This document shows positions 24,001-34,062 of a stretch of DNA of 64,000 nt, one piece after another (the first letter of the stretch is position 1; each line of letters opens with the position of its first letter). Location of the stretch: assembly GCA_019096065.1 (NCBI GenBank), contig JAGUCH010000007.1, positions 2,440,501-2,504,500 on the forward strand. Direction: 5' to 3'. The notes beneath the pieces are model-generated. The model did no database searches. It saw only the letters and a program-made list of their open reading frames with translations, and was not told the origin of the DNA. The stretch comes from Paracyclopina nana (lineage: Eukaryota; Arthropoda; Copepoda; Cyclopoida; Cyclopettidae). The translations under genes and the position numbers were made by a program.

Positions 24001-26773
24001 GCGTTGGCGCTGTCTTCATACTCTTCGCCCTTATGGCACTGTGCTACAGGTGAGTGCGTGCGTGAGTGGCTGTTCGACCGGCTTCGTGTCCTTCTTTCCC
24101 TTTCTCAACTGTGTGACTGGTCAATCCGCTTGTCGCAACTCACGCAACCTCTGTGTTCCCCGCAGGAGAAAGTCGGCGCTGCCCAAGTACGACCCGCCCT
24201 ACGCCAAGCGTCAAATGCTCAAGGGATACAGCCACCCCAACAGTCCACACCCCAGCCAGCATTTGACCCCCGACCACACGTTCGAGGACGGCGGCAAGCT
24301 GAGCGGCCTCGGAGGCTTCCCCCCCTACCGGCCCGTCGAGTAAGTGGGACCATTTCAATGCGATCGTCACATGCACGCCAGCTTCGATTTTCAGCGTCAA
24401 TCAATGGCAATCTTACATGTCTCACCGTAGCTCAATGGAGTTCTTGCCCGGCGGCGGCGGCGGGATGCGAGGCGAGCACATGCAGCACATGAAGCCCATC
24501 GGGACGCCGGCGGGGAGGCCCAACCACCACGGAGGGCACGGCTCCTCCACGATGCTCGCCGACCCCGGATACGGGCCCACGGGTGAGACCAATCATGCCA
24601 TGACCACAGCCTATTTCTTGAGAAATAATCGAGCAGACTTCTTTTTCGCGGAGAAAGGCGGCATCCTGAAGAAGCCCGGCCCCTACGGCTCCATGGAGGT
24701 GTCCTCGATGGAGAAGGACAAGTGGCTGGAGGAGAACGCGGACCGGTTGAGTCGCATGGACCGGCTGGAGCGGCTGTCGATGAGCAGCCAGAACCAGCTG
24801 AACGTTCAACAACAGGTGCAACAAAGTGCTCAAGACATGAAGAACAACGGCTACCACGAGAGCCTGATTGAGGCGCTGCGCAACGCGGCCGCGGCCGCCA
24901 ACAACTCCTCGCAGCGCGGCTCCAACTCGAGCAACTCCTTCGGGCTCGGCGTCGGCCCCTCCACGCATCGCAGCAGCGCGGCCTCGCTCACCGAGGACCT
25001 GCGCAAGACGCTAGCCGACTCCTACTTCGAATATGGTGCAAGCCTCGGCCTCGTCCCGGGGCCGTCATCGGGACCAATGGGTGCAGCTCCGTCCACGGCT
25101 GCTGTGGTTGCGGCTGCGGCGGCCGCCGCAGCCGCAGCCAAGCAGCACCAGATGAAGGCGAGCTCGCGGGAGAAGCTCGACGACACCTCGTCCGCGGCAC
25201 CCATACGCATACGCAATCTCGAGGATCTCATTAGACAGCTCGAACACAGCTCCAGACACGCCATGAGTCCCAACGGATCGGACGACTTGGCCGCTCACGA
25301 CCCCCGCCATTACAGGTAATTCAGCCAGAGCCTTCGCGCGACGGATATCCATCCAATAGCTAGTTCGCCTGATCATATGAGCGCAGCAAGGCCGATCCAT
25401 GATATGCATTTAGAGATCAGAGAGACACATGACGCATTGGGTTGGTGATGTGCGCTTCCACTTGCATGGCTATCCAAAAGGCCGTTCTCATAATGCCAGA
25501 AATAGCTAAGGTAAAGAGGCTAAGCAAACGCAAAGCAGCTGCTTTTTGCGACTGTTGAGCTAAATTATGCAGCAGGAACCAGTTACTTTCGCTCAAGCAG
25601 CTGCCTCGCTTGAAATGTTGAGCGGTTGCTTAGCTATTTTTACCTTAGCTTTTTCCGGCAATAAGAGAACGGCCTAAAGAGTCCGTTGTTTCGGTCCTCA
25701 TCACCGACTAATGGTTGTGTGTCTTCTTGTTTCTAGACCCGCGTCCTCGAGCGGGGCGACCGGCACGCTGCCCTCCCACTTTTACTCGAGATGGAGGCGA
25801 TCCCAGCAGCAGCGGGATCTCGACTCCGAGTCCGACTCGATCGAGTCCATCTACAAAACGCTGAGTGCACCCCACAATGTAAGAGTATATCGCTGCCGCG
25901 CACACCCACCAATAGCTATAATGATGAAAGCTTCAATTTCTCCTTTTTTCTTGCAGCGTCAGTCGCACTCACAGCCAGGGTCCCGAGGATCCAGCTTTCG
26001 CAATGGGCCCATTCCCTCACCGCACCACTTCCACTAACGACACACCCGTTCAACGAAGGGCCTCCTCAGGTAAACATGATTTCCGAGGCTCGAGCCCGAT
26101 AGTGGCAACAACGCATCAGTTGCAGGTCATCACACGCCGGGGGCCTCGTCGCGCGACCCCGCCACCAACACCGGAGAGCCCCGCGAGGGCCGCGCCCCAC
26201 CCCAAACGCCCCGCATGAGCGGTTCCGGAGCGGCGGCCAGCGATGGCCGCGGCCTGTACGAGCAGGAGCGCCGGCGGGTGGCCACCACGCCCGGGGGCGC
26301 CGTCATCACGCCGGGCTCCAACTTTGACGCTTCCGAAGTTGATAGGTAGTAGGTTCTTTTCCGTATTGACCCGGCCTTCAAAGGGCTTGAGCGATTCGTT
26401 GCTACTTTGCAGCGAGGACTTTCTACGCAGCCAGCTGATGAGATCAGCCAGTGATGAAGCCCTTGGGCTGAAAAGTGATGACCTGGAGGACGACGTGGAC
26501 TCGCTCAGATCGCCCTACTACAAGCCCCGCACCTCGCTGCGGGGCTACCCGCTCGAGTCGCCCCAGAGCCCGCCCAGCGAGGACTCCTCCTACCAAGGCT
26601 CGATCCCGGGCTCGGGGCCCTCCGACAGGTCCTACAACGGTGGCGGTAACGGCGGCTCGGTGGGCAGCGCCAGCGTGCCGGGACGCTCGGGTGGCGGCAA
26701 CGGACTGACGACGGACGACGACCTCGAGGCCGAGGCCATGGGCCGCTACTACCTGCCCGATTTCAAGCGTTGA
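15071..26773 (+). CDS. mmd: Transmembrane ADAM, catalytically dead (ADAM11/22/23 - mind-meld type)
   Basis: Type I membrane ADAM of about 1510 aa. Exons: 15071-15167, 15947-16018, 16712-16866, 17923-17982, 18731-18816, 19280-19349, 19406-19570, 19833-20141, 20193-20371, 20689-21223, 22431-22738, 22795-23086, 23139-23298, 23352-23487 or 23950-24049, 24166-24339, 24395-25315, 25737-25878, 25979-26069, 26126-26345, 26413-26773. Order: signal peptide ([18 protein letters not shown]), prodomain ([17 protein letters not shown]), metalloprotease-like, disintegrin ([16 protein letters not shown]...), Cys-rich, EGF-like ([15 protein letters not shown]), transmembrane, long Ser/Gly/Asn-rich tail. The zinc site reads [12 protein letters not shown]: three His are kept but the catalytic Glu of HExxH is Ala, so no proteolysis is expected; such ADAMs act as adhesion or scaffold receptors, mostly neural. 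The symbol is by best family match, not alignment. Confidence 0.88.
17615..17838. mobile_element. MITE family A copy in an ADAM intron
   Basis: About 220-base element bounded by GGGCCTGTTCACCTGC and its inverse GCAGGTGAACAGGGCC. The interior matches copies at 27687-27845, 30932-31152 and 31618-31741 (shared words: TTGGTACCAA, GCAAATAT, GGTATTTG). It is non-coding. The termini resemble PIF/Harbinger (Tourist-like) MITEs (inference). Confidence 0.75.
21641..21712 (-). other. tRNA-like sequence (tRNA-Trp-derived SINE or pseudo-tRNA)
   Basis: The minus strand shows an A-box-like TGGCAGCTCAGTCA (21704-21691) and a perfect B box GGTTCGATCCC (21657-21647) at tRNA spacing. The anticodon loop would be CTCCAAA (CCA, Trp). 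The anticodon stem has a mismatch and I cannot pair a 7-bp acceptor stem, so this is more likely a SINE head or decayed tRNA than a working gene. It sits in an ADAM intron. Confidence 0.5.
23950..24049 (+). other. Alternative (mutually exclusive) transmembrane exon of the ADAM gene
   Basis: Exon A (23352-23487) and exon B (23950-24049) each encode a linker plus one membrane span ending in the same LCYR. Both begin in phase 1 and end in phase 2, so either joins exon 23139-23298 to exon 24166-24339 in frame, while using both would break it. Spans: [18 protein letters not shown] for [19 protein letters not shown] for B. Splice sites are ttgccacag/TC and CTACAG/gtgagt. Confidence 0.75.
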
Positions 26774-27381
26774 CGAAATTGTTGATGACGAGGAGGTTAT
26801 GTGTTCAGTGACCACGTTCAACCGCACATGATTTAGCTACAGCAACCATCATTTTTATCTATCGTACTGCATTAGTGAAAGCGCTTCCCCCGACGCTAGC
26901 TTCTTGCTGCTCCAGACCCATCTCGGACAATCACCACGCAACTCAAATTGTTCCTGCAAACCACTCAAAGAAAATTCAGTAGCCGCCGACAAGAGCCGAA
27001 GATTGTCCTCTCCTCCCTCTTGCTTCAACCCTGGCCTCCAAAGCGTTCGTTGACATGTACAAAGAAGCGGAAACAATTAGCAAGTATTATTGCGTATGCG
27101 TTGCGTCCCAAAGAAGGAACGTACGTCGTCATCCAAATCATACTACTCGGATCCATGATGGCCGCCCATCCAGACATCGAAGAATCTGCGCCAGTATTTT
27201 CTAACCACTTTTTGCATGCTAGTTATCATGACAATTTTAGGCTGCTCGTTTCAACATTATGTAACCGTGACGCTCATATGTAGGCAAAGTATAAATGCAA
27301 GGCGACCCGTAAACGCGGTCGCATCATCCACGTTCACGATCATTATGATACATGCCATGCACTACAAACATTTTGCCTAAC

Positions 27382-27387
27382 AATAAA
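27382..27387 (+). terminator. Candidate poly(A) signal of the ADAM gene
   Basis: AATAAA lies about 610 bases after the ADAM stop. It is the first canonical plus-strand signal I see in the AT-rich 3' flank. The stretch between shows no other gene. Confidence 0.45.
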
Positions 27388-27686
27388 TGAAGACAAAACC
27401 GAACTCGCGAGCTGCTGTTTTACCTCATTTCACCCGGATTGCTGCTAGCTCGTGATATGCCTCGCCAAGGCTATCGGTTTCAGTAGGGGAAGCAAGAGCT
27501 CTCGCGAGACTCGCTCCCGCCGCACCTGAAAAATTAATGACCCACCTGGAATGAATCTATTTTTTGGGAGCACTGACAATGACCGTCATTTGAGGGGAAG
27601 CCTAACCCAGACGAAATTGCCCGCCAAAAATATGTATAATTTCTGACGGTTCAGGTCCCAGGGGTTCATTTGGAAGTAATTTAGGC

Positions 27687-27845
27687 CCTGTTCACCTGCA
27701 TTATTATCAGCGAAATAGCGGGCAATATTATGCTGATGTTTGCAAATACACGGTATTTGTAAAAATCATTTTTCAGATTTTCACTTCGAAATATGTCCAT
27801 TGGTACCATCTGAGCAGCAAGTTTTTTAAATTTTATTTTATGGGA
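27687..27845. mobile_element. MITE family A copy, partial
   Basis: Begins TTA/GGCCCTGTTCACCTGC and continues with TATTATGCTGATGTTTGCAA and the TTGGTACCA motif of the family. It then runs into a fragment matching the arms of the 7444-8051 foldback element (about 27825-27870, with the partner at 27596-27660). The right end is missing, so it is a nested or truncated copy. Confidence 0.6.
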
Positions 27846-27931
27846 GGCGCTATTTTGTCTGGGTTAGGCTAGCCCTCTGACTAATGTGGCCTGTTCATCT
27901 ACTCTACTTTTTCGTAACTTTCAATTGTCTT

Positions 27932-28084
27932 ATGCTCTGTTCATCTACAAACTCCTTAAGGAATCGGAATGCGAAATTCCTTTGCGAAAAGGAGTTCTCA
28001 GTACATAAACTAGCTGCGTAGAGTTGTCATTATGCATGGTTTTGTCATAATACATTACTTAAGAAACGGTAGATGAACAGTACA
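27932..28084. mobile_element. MITE family B copy 1
   Basis: About 150-base element with inverted termini GCTCTGTTCATCTAC and GTAGATGAACAG. Internal palindromes are CTCCTTAAGGAAT and TTGCGAAAAGGAG. Near-identical copies lie at 28519-28671 (inverted) and, in tandem, at 31742-32052. Confidence 0.8.
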
Positions 28085-28238
28085 TTACCCTTCTTACGTT
28101 TGGACAGACTAAAATAATGTAAGTTTTGAACAAATGCAAAACAAAGTTAGTTTAGTCAAGTTAGCTAGTAAGCGCTTAACTTGACCAACTTGCTTACCCA
28201 ATTCGTACGCTAACGAGTGGTCTTACGCTGACTTATAG

Positions 28239-28477
28239 GGTGTTCACCTATGCCTCGTTTCCTTAAAATTTTACGACAGCCTTAAACAAAATGCTTAAGT
28301 TTTCGTACTTCTGATTAATCAAAACACTTCAAACTGATATGGCCAATAGAAGTGGGAAAAGTGGTCTACTTGAAGCTATGAAAAGTGAGTAAAAATGATG
28401 AGTTCTGAAATAGGAGGCTTAAGTAAAACGCAATTTAATGGAAGGAAAAAATTTCCTTATTAGGTGAACACAGCATT
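28239..28477. mobile_element. MITE family C copy 1
   Basis: About 240 bases, starting GGGTGTTCACCTATGCCTCG and ending TTAGGTGAACACAGCATTA. A full inverted copy is at 33239-33480; partial copies are at 32306-32355 and 53958-54139. Non-coding. Confidence 0.78.
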
Positions 28478-28518
28478 AATGGCCAAAATTAGATTTGTTT
28501 ACTTTCAAGTTGGCTTAT

Positions 28519-28671
28519 ATACTGTTCATCTACCGTTCCTTAAGGAATGCATTATGACAAATCCATGCATAATGACAACTCTACGCAGCTAGTTTATATA
28601 CTGAGAACTCCTTTGCGCAAAGGAATTTCGCGTTCCGATTCCTTAAGGAGTTTGTAGATGAACAGAGCATT
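28519..28671. mobile_element. MITE family B copy 2 (inverted)
   Basis: Reverse-complement copy of the element at 27932-28084, bounded by ACTGTTCATCTACCG and GTAGATGAACAGAGCATTA. Includes the conserved TCTACGCAGCTAGTTTA core. Confidence 0.8.
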
Positions 28672-29141
28672 AAAGTCGTTTTTGTAAGACTCCTGAAGCT
28701 ACGACTGAAATAGTCTTTGTAGATGAAGAGGGCATAAATGGCATCATCAAATAAGGTCGTCATCTCAATTCGACAGCTGTTGCTCAACTGGCGCGCGGCG
28801 TACAATTGCTTTTTTCATCCTCACTTTTCGAAGTGAAAAGAAAGTAAAAAAGCGTTTCCTTTATCTAAACCAGATCGAGCAAGCTAAAATAGCATTCTGT
28901 TGCTAGCGCAACTTGCAACGTTAATAGGAGAAACCTATAAAAATTGGAGAGCATACTTCCAATGCTTAAAAAATATTTTAAAAAATAATAGTAGTGGAGA
29001 AATCATGAGTTGAAAAGGGATTTGCCAAGTCTCCATCGATGCCTTATGCGCGCAGCTCTGAGTCTCTGCGGCATATCGTATTTACGACCACGATGTTATT
29101 AAGAGAATCAAAGATGTTATTGTTCTCATCTTGGAGTGGCT

Positions 29142-29149
29142 TATATATA
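29142..29149 (+). promoter_or_regulatory. TATA box of the RGRR-repeat prohormone gene
   Basis: GGCTTATATATAGAGG places TATATATA about 70 bases before the start codon at 29218. The expected transcription start is near 29175. Confidence 0.6.
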
Positions 29150-29217
29150 GAGGCCTGTCATGTTGATTTGAGCTCTGTTTTTCATCGACGTTTGTCGCAG
29201 GAGGAGAGCTCACCAAA

Positions 29218-29809
29218 ATGACCGTAATTCGACTGCTTTTAATTGTTGCCTCACTTTGGGCATGCGCGACGACCAGTCCAGACGTGTATCCCCGCTATCC
29301 AAGAGCCGGCGAAATTCAGCATTTGCTTCGGGGACGAAGGTAAACGTTTTGTGAGGCCGCCAGTTCCTGCAAAATCTGCATCATAAGTTGAAATTTCAGG
29401 AGCGGAGGAGCCAATCACTTGTTGAGAAGCGGCCGATCGGAGGCCAAACTTGGACCGGTAACTGCGAAGTGAAAGCCAATGTTGGATTTTGCTTATTACT
29501 CTTCCACAGGATGAGGTGGATTTTTACCGAGCCCTCAGAGGAGACAGCCTCGATCATTTGTTTCGAGGCCGCCGAGGCGATGCATCCGGTGAAACCAACG
29601 TGAACCACCTTTTCCGAGGCCGTCGAGATGATGAGAAAGTTGGCCATTTTTTGAGAGGCCGAAGGGATAATGAAAGGGCGGAGGCCAACAGCCTGATGGC
29701 GCCAAAGTCCGTATTTGAAGAGCTAGAAGGGGATCTGATGGCAGCTGTCAGAGCTCCAGACAGGAGCTTAATGCAAGTCGACTTGTATGAAGACGAGAAT
29801 AATGTTTAA
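29218..29809 (+). CDS. Neuropeptide-like prohormone with H(L/F)(L/F)RGRR repeats
   Basis: Three coding exons (29218-29339, 29400-29457, 29510-29809; phases 2 then 0), about 159 aa. It starts with a signal peptide (MTVIRLLLIVASLWACATT) and carries regularly spaced basic motifs: IQHLLRGRR, ANHLLRSGR, DFYRALRGD, LDHLFRGRR, VNHLFRGRR, VGHFLRGRR. Each RGRR could be cut by a furin/PC-type convertase. If cut at RR, the exposed Gly would give C-terminally amidated -HLFR-amide or -HFLR-amide peptides. Spacers are acidic (GDASGETN, DDEKVG), as in many prohormones. The C-terminal 50 residues carry no repeat. I cannot match the repeat to a named insect neuropeptide family; it could also be a venom- or gland-type secreted precursor. 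A TATA box lies upstream. Confidence 0.75.
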
Positions 29810-30115
29810 AACTCTAATGCTGTGCGCCCGATAAGGAGAGCACTATATGACGAATATCTGTTTTCATAAAATTCTTTTTTGTGGCTATATGTCCGTACAC
29901 ACTTTACGCGAAAAGAATACACGAAAATATGAAACGTTTATCAAGCTATATGTCACATTAAACTTATTTCCCCTGGCACTCAGGCCCGCCTCCTCCTCCC
30001 CAGGGGCCTCAAGAATTTGAGTATAGTTGATTTTCGCTGCCCTCCACTCATCCAGCCATGCCACTCAAAGATTTACCTTGTTTCAATCAGCTGAAAAGGG
30101 CAGGCCACATTGGCC

Positions 30116-30245
30116 CACCTAATGTCCTGTTCATGTACGCCCCAAACTCCTTAGGAGAATGCACGAAAAACACCTCAAGGAAAGGAGAAAAATTGTCTGA
30201 TGACAAGCGCCAGCTGATACTAAAAAAAGCAGATCAACTTTATGT
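30116..30245. mobile_element. MITE family D copy, partial
   Basis: Begins TAATGTCCTGTTCATGTACG and shares the blocks ACTCCTTAGGAGAATGCACG and AAACACCTCAAGGAAAGGAG with the inverted copies at 33483-33600 and 39478-39600. The apparent ORF over it is a by-product. Confidence 0.7.
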
Positions 30246-30339
30246 AGCAGGAACGCGGGTACACGGGTATGCTCGCGGGTGCGCCGTGGGCGCGCTCTCA
30301 CGGTGAAGTTAATTGTACGAGTTAGTAAATACACGGGGA

Positions 30340-30925
30340 GAAGTCACTAAAGTCTAAAATTGGGGTGGGTTTTAGGATCTATAGCAAAGATAGGTTTCAA
30401 AGCCTAAGCTTTTTTTCTCCTAGGTTTTAAGATCTAAAGATTTGGATGCTAAAGCCTAACAACTGGCCGTTAAGATCTAGTCACCTGGGTTTTAAGATCT
30501 ACATTGAAAAAGCATCATTTTGTAGTACCTAGGTTTTAATATCTAACGACCTGGATGTTTTGATCTAAAGGGAAGGTTTTTAAGGTATTAAATGTCGGAA
30601 CATTAAATGTCAATTATCAAAACTTCACAAATAGCATTTAAGACGAGATAGACTCACTCAATACTCAGGTTTTAGTTGGCAACATGGTTTCAAGAAAACT
30701 TTTTTTTGTTCCAATGCAATAGATCTTTAAAACCTACGCTGTTAGATCATAAAACCCATGCTATTAGATCATAAAACCTAGGCCTTTAGATATTAAAGTC
30801 CTACTCTTTAGATATTAAAGCCCAGGATGAACTTTATTGGATTTTTCCACTTAGATCTTAGTACCCTGATTCCAAATCTGTAGGCTTTAAAACCCAATTT
30901 GTTAGATCGTAAAACCCACATTGAT
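30340..30925. repeat. Degenerate TAGGTTTTAAGATCTAA array with inverted halves
   Basis: At least eight diverged copies of a roughly 17-base unit, TAGGTTTTAAGATCTAA, run forward in the first half (for example 30420-30438, 30488-30502, 30531-30547). They run as the reverse complement, TTAGATCATAAAACCTA, in the second half (about 30730-30920), so the whole block can fold on itself. A related array lies at 50555-50765. No coding potential. Confidence 0.6.
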
Positions 30926-30931
30926 TTTAGG

Positions 30932-31152
30932 CCCTGTTCACCTGCGATAATATCAACAAAATAACGCACGATATTATGCTGATATTTGCAAATATCCGGT
31001 ATTTGTAAAATGTTTTTTTAGATTTTGACTTCGGAATCGGTCTATTGGTACCAAAAGCCATCCTACACCAATATAAAATTTTTCAGTTTCTTAGTATTTC
31101 TCTTCGATATTTTGCCAAAAAATCAGTCATAATAAGCAGATGAACAGGCCCT
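30932..31152. mobile_element. MITE family A copy with TTA target-site duplication
   Basis: Complete element: TTA/GGCCCTGTTCACCTGC at the left and GCAGATGAACAGGCCC/TTA at the right. The flanking TTA repeat supports a 3-bp TWA duplication. It is inserted at the edge of the TAGGTTTTAAGATCTAA array. Confidence 0.8.
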
Positions 31153-31206
31153 TAGATCCTAAAGTCCACCTCATTTTAGGCCTTAGTGACGGCACCCAAT
31201 ACACGA

Positions 31207-31575
31207 ACACTGACTTGAGAGAGGACCTAACCTAGACTTCGTCAACCACCCCTAAACATATATATTTTCTGAAAGCGTATGTCCCAAGGGTTTGTTTGGT
31301 GGTAGTTTTAAAATCCTGGCCTATCCCTCCTCTTAACATAAAATCTTAAAAAACCTCTAGCTCTCTTCGGCATGCTTTTTTCACTAAACTAAGCTTCAAA
31401 CACCCCTCATAAAATCAAAAGGGCTAACTTTTTTTATTTAATAAGCAAGTTGCTAGGATGACCAGGAAAGGAGATAGAGAGGGACAATTTTTCAAGTAGC
31501 AAAACATTTGTAACAATCTAACATAAAGTTTGGCACTCCATATCTCCTTTTCTGGACGTCTCGGATGACGACTAC
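31207..31575. mobile_element. Half copy of the 7444-8051 foldback element
   Basis: Carries ACCTAACCTAGACTTCGTCA, the ATATATTTTCTGAAAGC block, the internal AGCAAGTTGCTAGGATGACC and GGACAATTTTTCAAGTAGCA, as in the UTP20 intron copy. The second arm is lost. Confidence 0.7.
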
Positions 31576-31617
31576 TTCCGTGTGGCCAATCTGAAGCTGA
31601 TCCCTACACGACATGAG

Positions 31618-31741
31618 TCTTCGGAATCGGTCTACTGGTACCAAAAGCCATCCTATACCAATATAAAAATTATCAGTTTCTCAGTATTTCTCTCCCATAT
31701 TTTGCCGAAATTACGGCCATAATAAGCAGGTGAACAGGCCC
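31618..31741. mobile_element. MITE family A copy, 3' half
   Basis: Starts within the family at TCTTCGGAATCGGTCTACTG and ends GCAGGTGAACAGGCCC/TAA. The left end has been replaced. Confidence 0.7.
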
Positions 31742-32052
31742 TAATGCTCTGTTCATCTACAAACTCCTTAAGGAATCGGAACGCGAAATTCCTTTGCGCA
31801 AAGGAGTTCTCAGTACATAAACTAGCTGCGTAGAGTTGTCATTCTGCATGGTTTCGTCATTATGCATTCCTTAAGGAACGGTAGATGAACAGAGTATAAT
31901 GCTCTGTTCATCTACAAACTCCTTAAGGAATCGGAACGCGAAATTCCTTTGCGCAAAGGAGTTCTCAGTACATAAACTAGCTGCGTAGAGTTGTCATTAT
32001 GCATGGATTTGTCATAATGCATTCCTTAAGGAACGGTAGATGAACAGTATAT
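31742..32052. mobile_element. Two tandem MITE family B copies
   Basis: Two nearly identical roughly 155-base elements lie end to end (31742-31898 and 31899-32052), each from TAA/TGCTCTGTTCATCTAC to GGTAGATGAACAG. They share TAA at the junction, consistent with one inserting at the target site of the other. Confidence 0.8.
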
Positions 32053-32290
32053 AAGTCCTTTTGAGCAAAATCAATAGTTAAATTTCATCTTTTATCAAAG
32101 AAATGCGATGAAAGATAGTTTGTTTTGAAATATGCTGAAAACCACGAGATAAAATAGCAAAAATTGCCATTAAAAACGCTGCTCGGCCACAAGCTGAACT
32201 CGTAGAGTGGCAGTCAGCAACGGATTCATTTTTCCTTATGACAATTATTTCCATACCTTAAGGCATTCTTAATACATGAACAAGGCATCT
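32053..32290. mobile_element. Repeat family E copy
   Basis: Starts TAAGTCCTTTTGAGCAAAAT. Homologous to 33600-33842 and, inverted, to 39195-39425; shared words include GAAAGATAGTTTGTTTTGAA and GCCATTAAAAACGCTGCTCG. Non-coding. Confidence 0.65.
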
Positions 32291-32355
32291 AATGTGGAGC
32301 ACTTATAGGGTGTTCATCTATGCCTCGTTTCCTTAAAATCTTACGACAGCCTTAA

Positions 32356-33238
32356 ACGAAATTAATAGCCAAAATTAGATTTGTTTACTTTCAAGTTGGC
32401 TTATGTAGTGTTCATCTAATAAGGAAAGGAAAATCCTTATCTTTAACGCATGTTTACTTTGGTGTCGTAGACCTCGCCGGATGCCCGGAGTTCCAATGGA
32501 AATGATGATCCGGAAAGGCTAGACCTCTGAATAGCCTGGCTATGGAAACCAAGCTCAACTGGTCCAGAAGGCCGTGCTACCGACTGAACCCTGGTACAAG
32601 GAGGATCCACAAGAAGATCAACAGCCTGGCTGCAAATCCCAATCAAGAGGGCAAGACCTCTAAAATGTCAGATCAGAGCCAATAAACTCCAAAATGACAA
32701 CCTAATGTAGTATTGTATGACAATGACTAAGACAGCTAAAACATATCTATAGGAGCATTGCTCAACTAACTAAAATAATACACATAAGACTACACAAAAT
32801 GAAATAAAATGGGTCCAAGCATTGCTTAGGACAAGTACATGTACAATTGCATCTTAAACTAAATAATAGGACTGATTGGCAGTCAATAAATACACTCAAA
32901 TGGATCAAATCATGATGTTTCTTATTCAAATACTTTTCTCACACTGAATCTCACAAAAAATTCTTAATGGCTGCCGCTGAGGCGCGTCGCTGAGGTGGCA
33001 GAGGAGACGGAGGCGAGGAGAGCGCGCAAGGCTGGCGCGCCCACAACATTTGGCGAATAACTTAAGTACTGAGAGCTTTAACTAAAAACCAAGAGTTGGT
33101 ACTGATTCTTAAAAGTTCATTTGTTAATCCCTAATAGTTTCAATGTGAAATAATGTTCCTAAGTACGAAACTGACGGAGTCTTGAAATCATAAGTTTCCT
33201 TATGATAAGGAAAAATAACGTAGATGAACACCACATTA
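32356..33238. other. Gene-free AT-rich stretch
   Basis: Begins with a family C fragment (32306-32355) just upstream. The rest has no frame with recognisable content. A short GC-rich patch at 32970-33050 has repeated GAGGCG/GGCGCGC words. I see no gene. Confidence 0.45.
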
Positions 33239-33480
33239 ATGCTCTGTTCACCTACCAAGGAAATTTTTTCCTTCCGTTAAATTGCGTTTTACTTAAGCCT
33301 CCTATTTCAGAACTGATCATTTTTACTCACTTTTGATAGCTACAATTAGACCACTTTTCCAACCTCTTTTGGTCATATGAACTAGGAGTGTTTTGATTAA
33401 TCAGAAGTACGAAAACTTAAGCATTTCGTTTAAAGCTGTCGTAAGATTTTAAGGAAACGAGGCATAGATGAACACCCTAT
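33239..33480. mobile_element. MITE family C copy 2 (inverted)
   Basis: Full-length inverse of 28239-28477, from ATGCTCTGTTCACCTACC to GATGAACACCCTATA. Shares the GATTAATCAGAAGTACGAAA core. Confidence 0.78.
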
Positions 33481-33482
33481 AA

Positions 33483-33842
33483 AGTCGATCTGATTTTTTA
33501 GTATCAGCTGGCGCTTGTCATAAGACAATTTTTCTCCTTTCCTTGAGGTGTTTTTCGTGCATTTTCCTAAGGAGTTTGGGCCGTACATGAACAGGACATT
33601 AGTCCTTTTGAGTAAAATCAAAAGTTAAATTTCATCTTTTATGAAAGAAACATGATGAAAGATAGTTTGTGCTGAAATATGCTGAAAACCATGAGACAAA
33701 ATAGCAAAAATTGCCATTAAAAACGCTGCTCGGCCCCAATTTGAACTTGTAGAGCGGCAATAGTCAGCAACAGATTCACTTTTCCTTTTCCACGACGAGA
33801 AGTTACGAATGATCCAGCTGTTGTACGTGAACAGGGCATTAC
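33483..33842. mobile_element. MITE family D/E composite copy
   Basis: Positions 33483-33600 are an inverted family D copy ending GTACATGAACAGGACATTA. From 33600 it continues directly into family E and ends GTACGTGAACAGGGCATTA, so D and E probably form one composite element. The same pairing, inverted, is seen at 39195-39600. Confidence 0.65.
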
Positions 33843-34062
33843 GGCGTATACTATTATTCAGCCGATGCTTAATTTTGACAAAAAGAACATTTATTGGCTT
33901 TCTCAAATTGTCGAACGCGATACATTCAATTTTCTCGCGGGACTCGAGGGAAACTGCAGCTAATTGGATGAAAACTTTTTCTGTTTCTAGCCATCTTGAG
34001 CGAAAAGAAAGGTAGAGTACGGGAAAGTTTGGATGGTTGCTACGCGAGTGATTGCCGACAGT

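Noticed and set aside
24583-24660. Possible short intron (GGGTGAGACC donor) in the long ADAM tail exon
   Set aside because: The frame stays open through it and no strong acceptor follows at a usual distance; kept as exon, though alternative splicing is possible.
30058-30306. 82-codon open frame
   Set aside because: Lies over a MITE family D copy that recurs at 33483 and 39478; not a gene.
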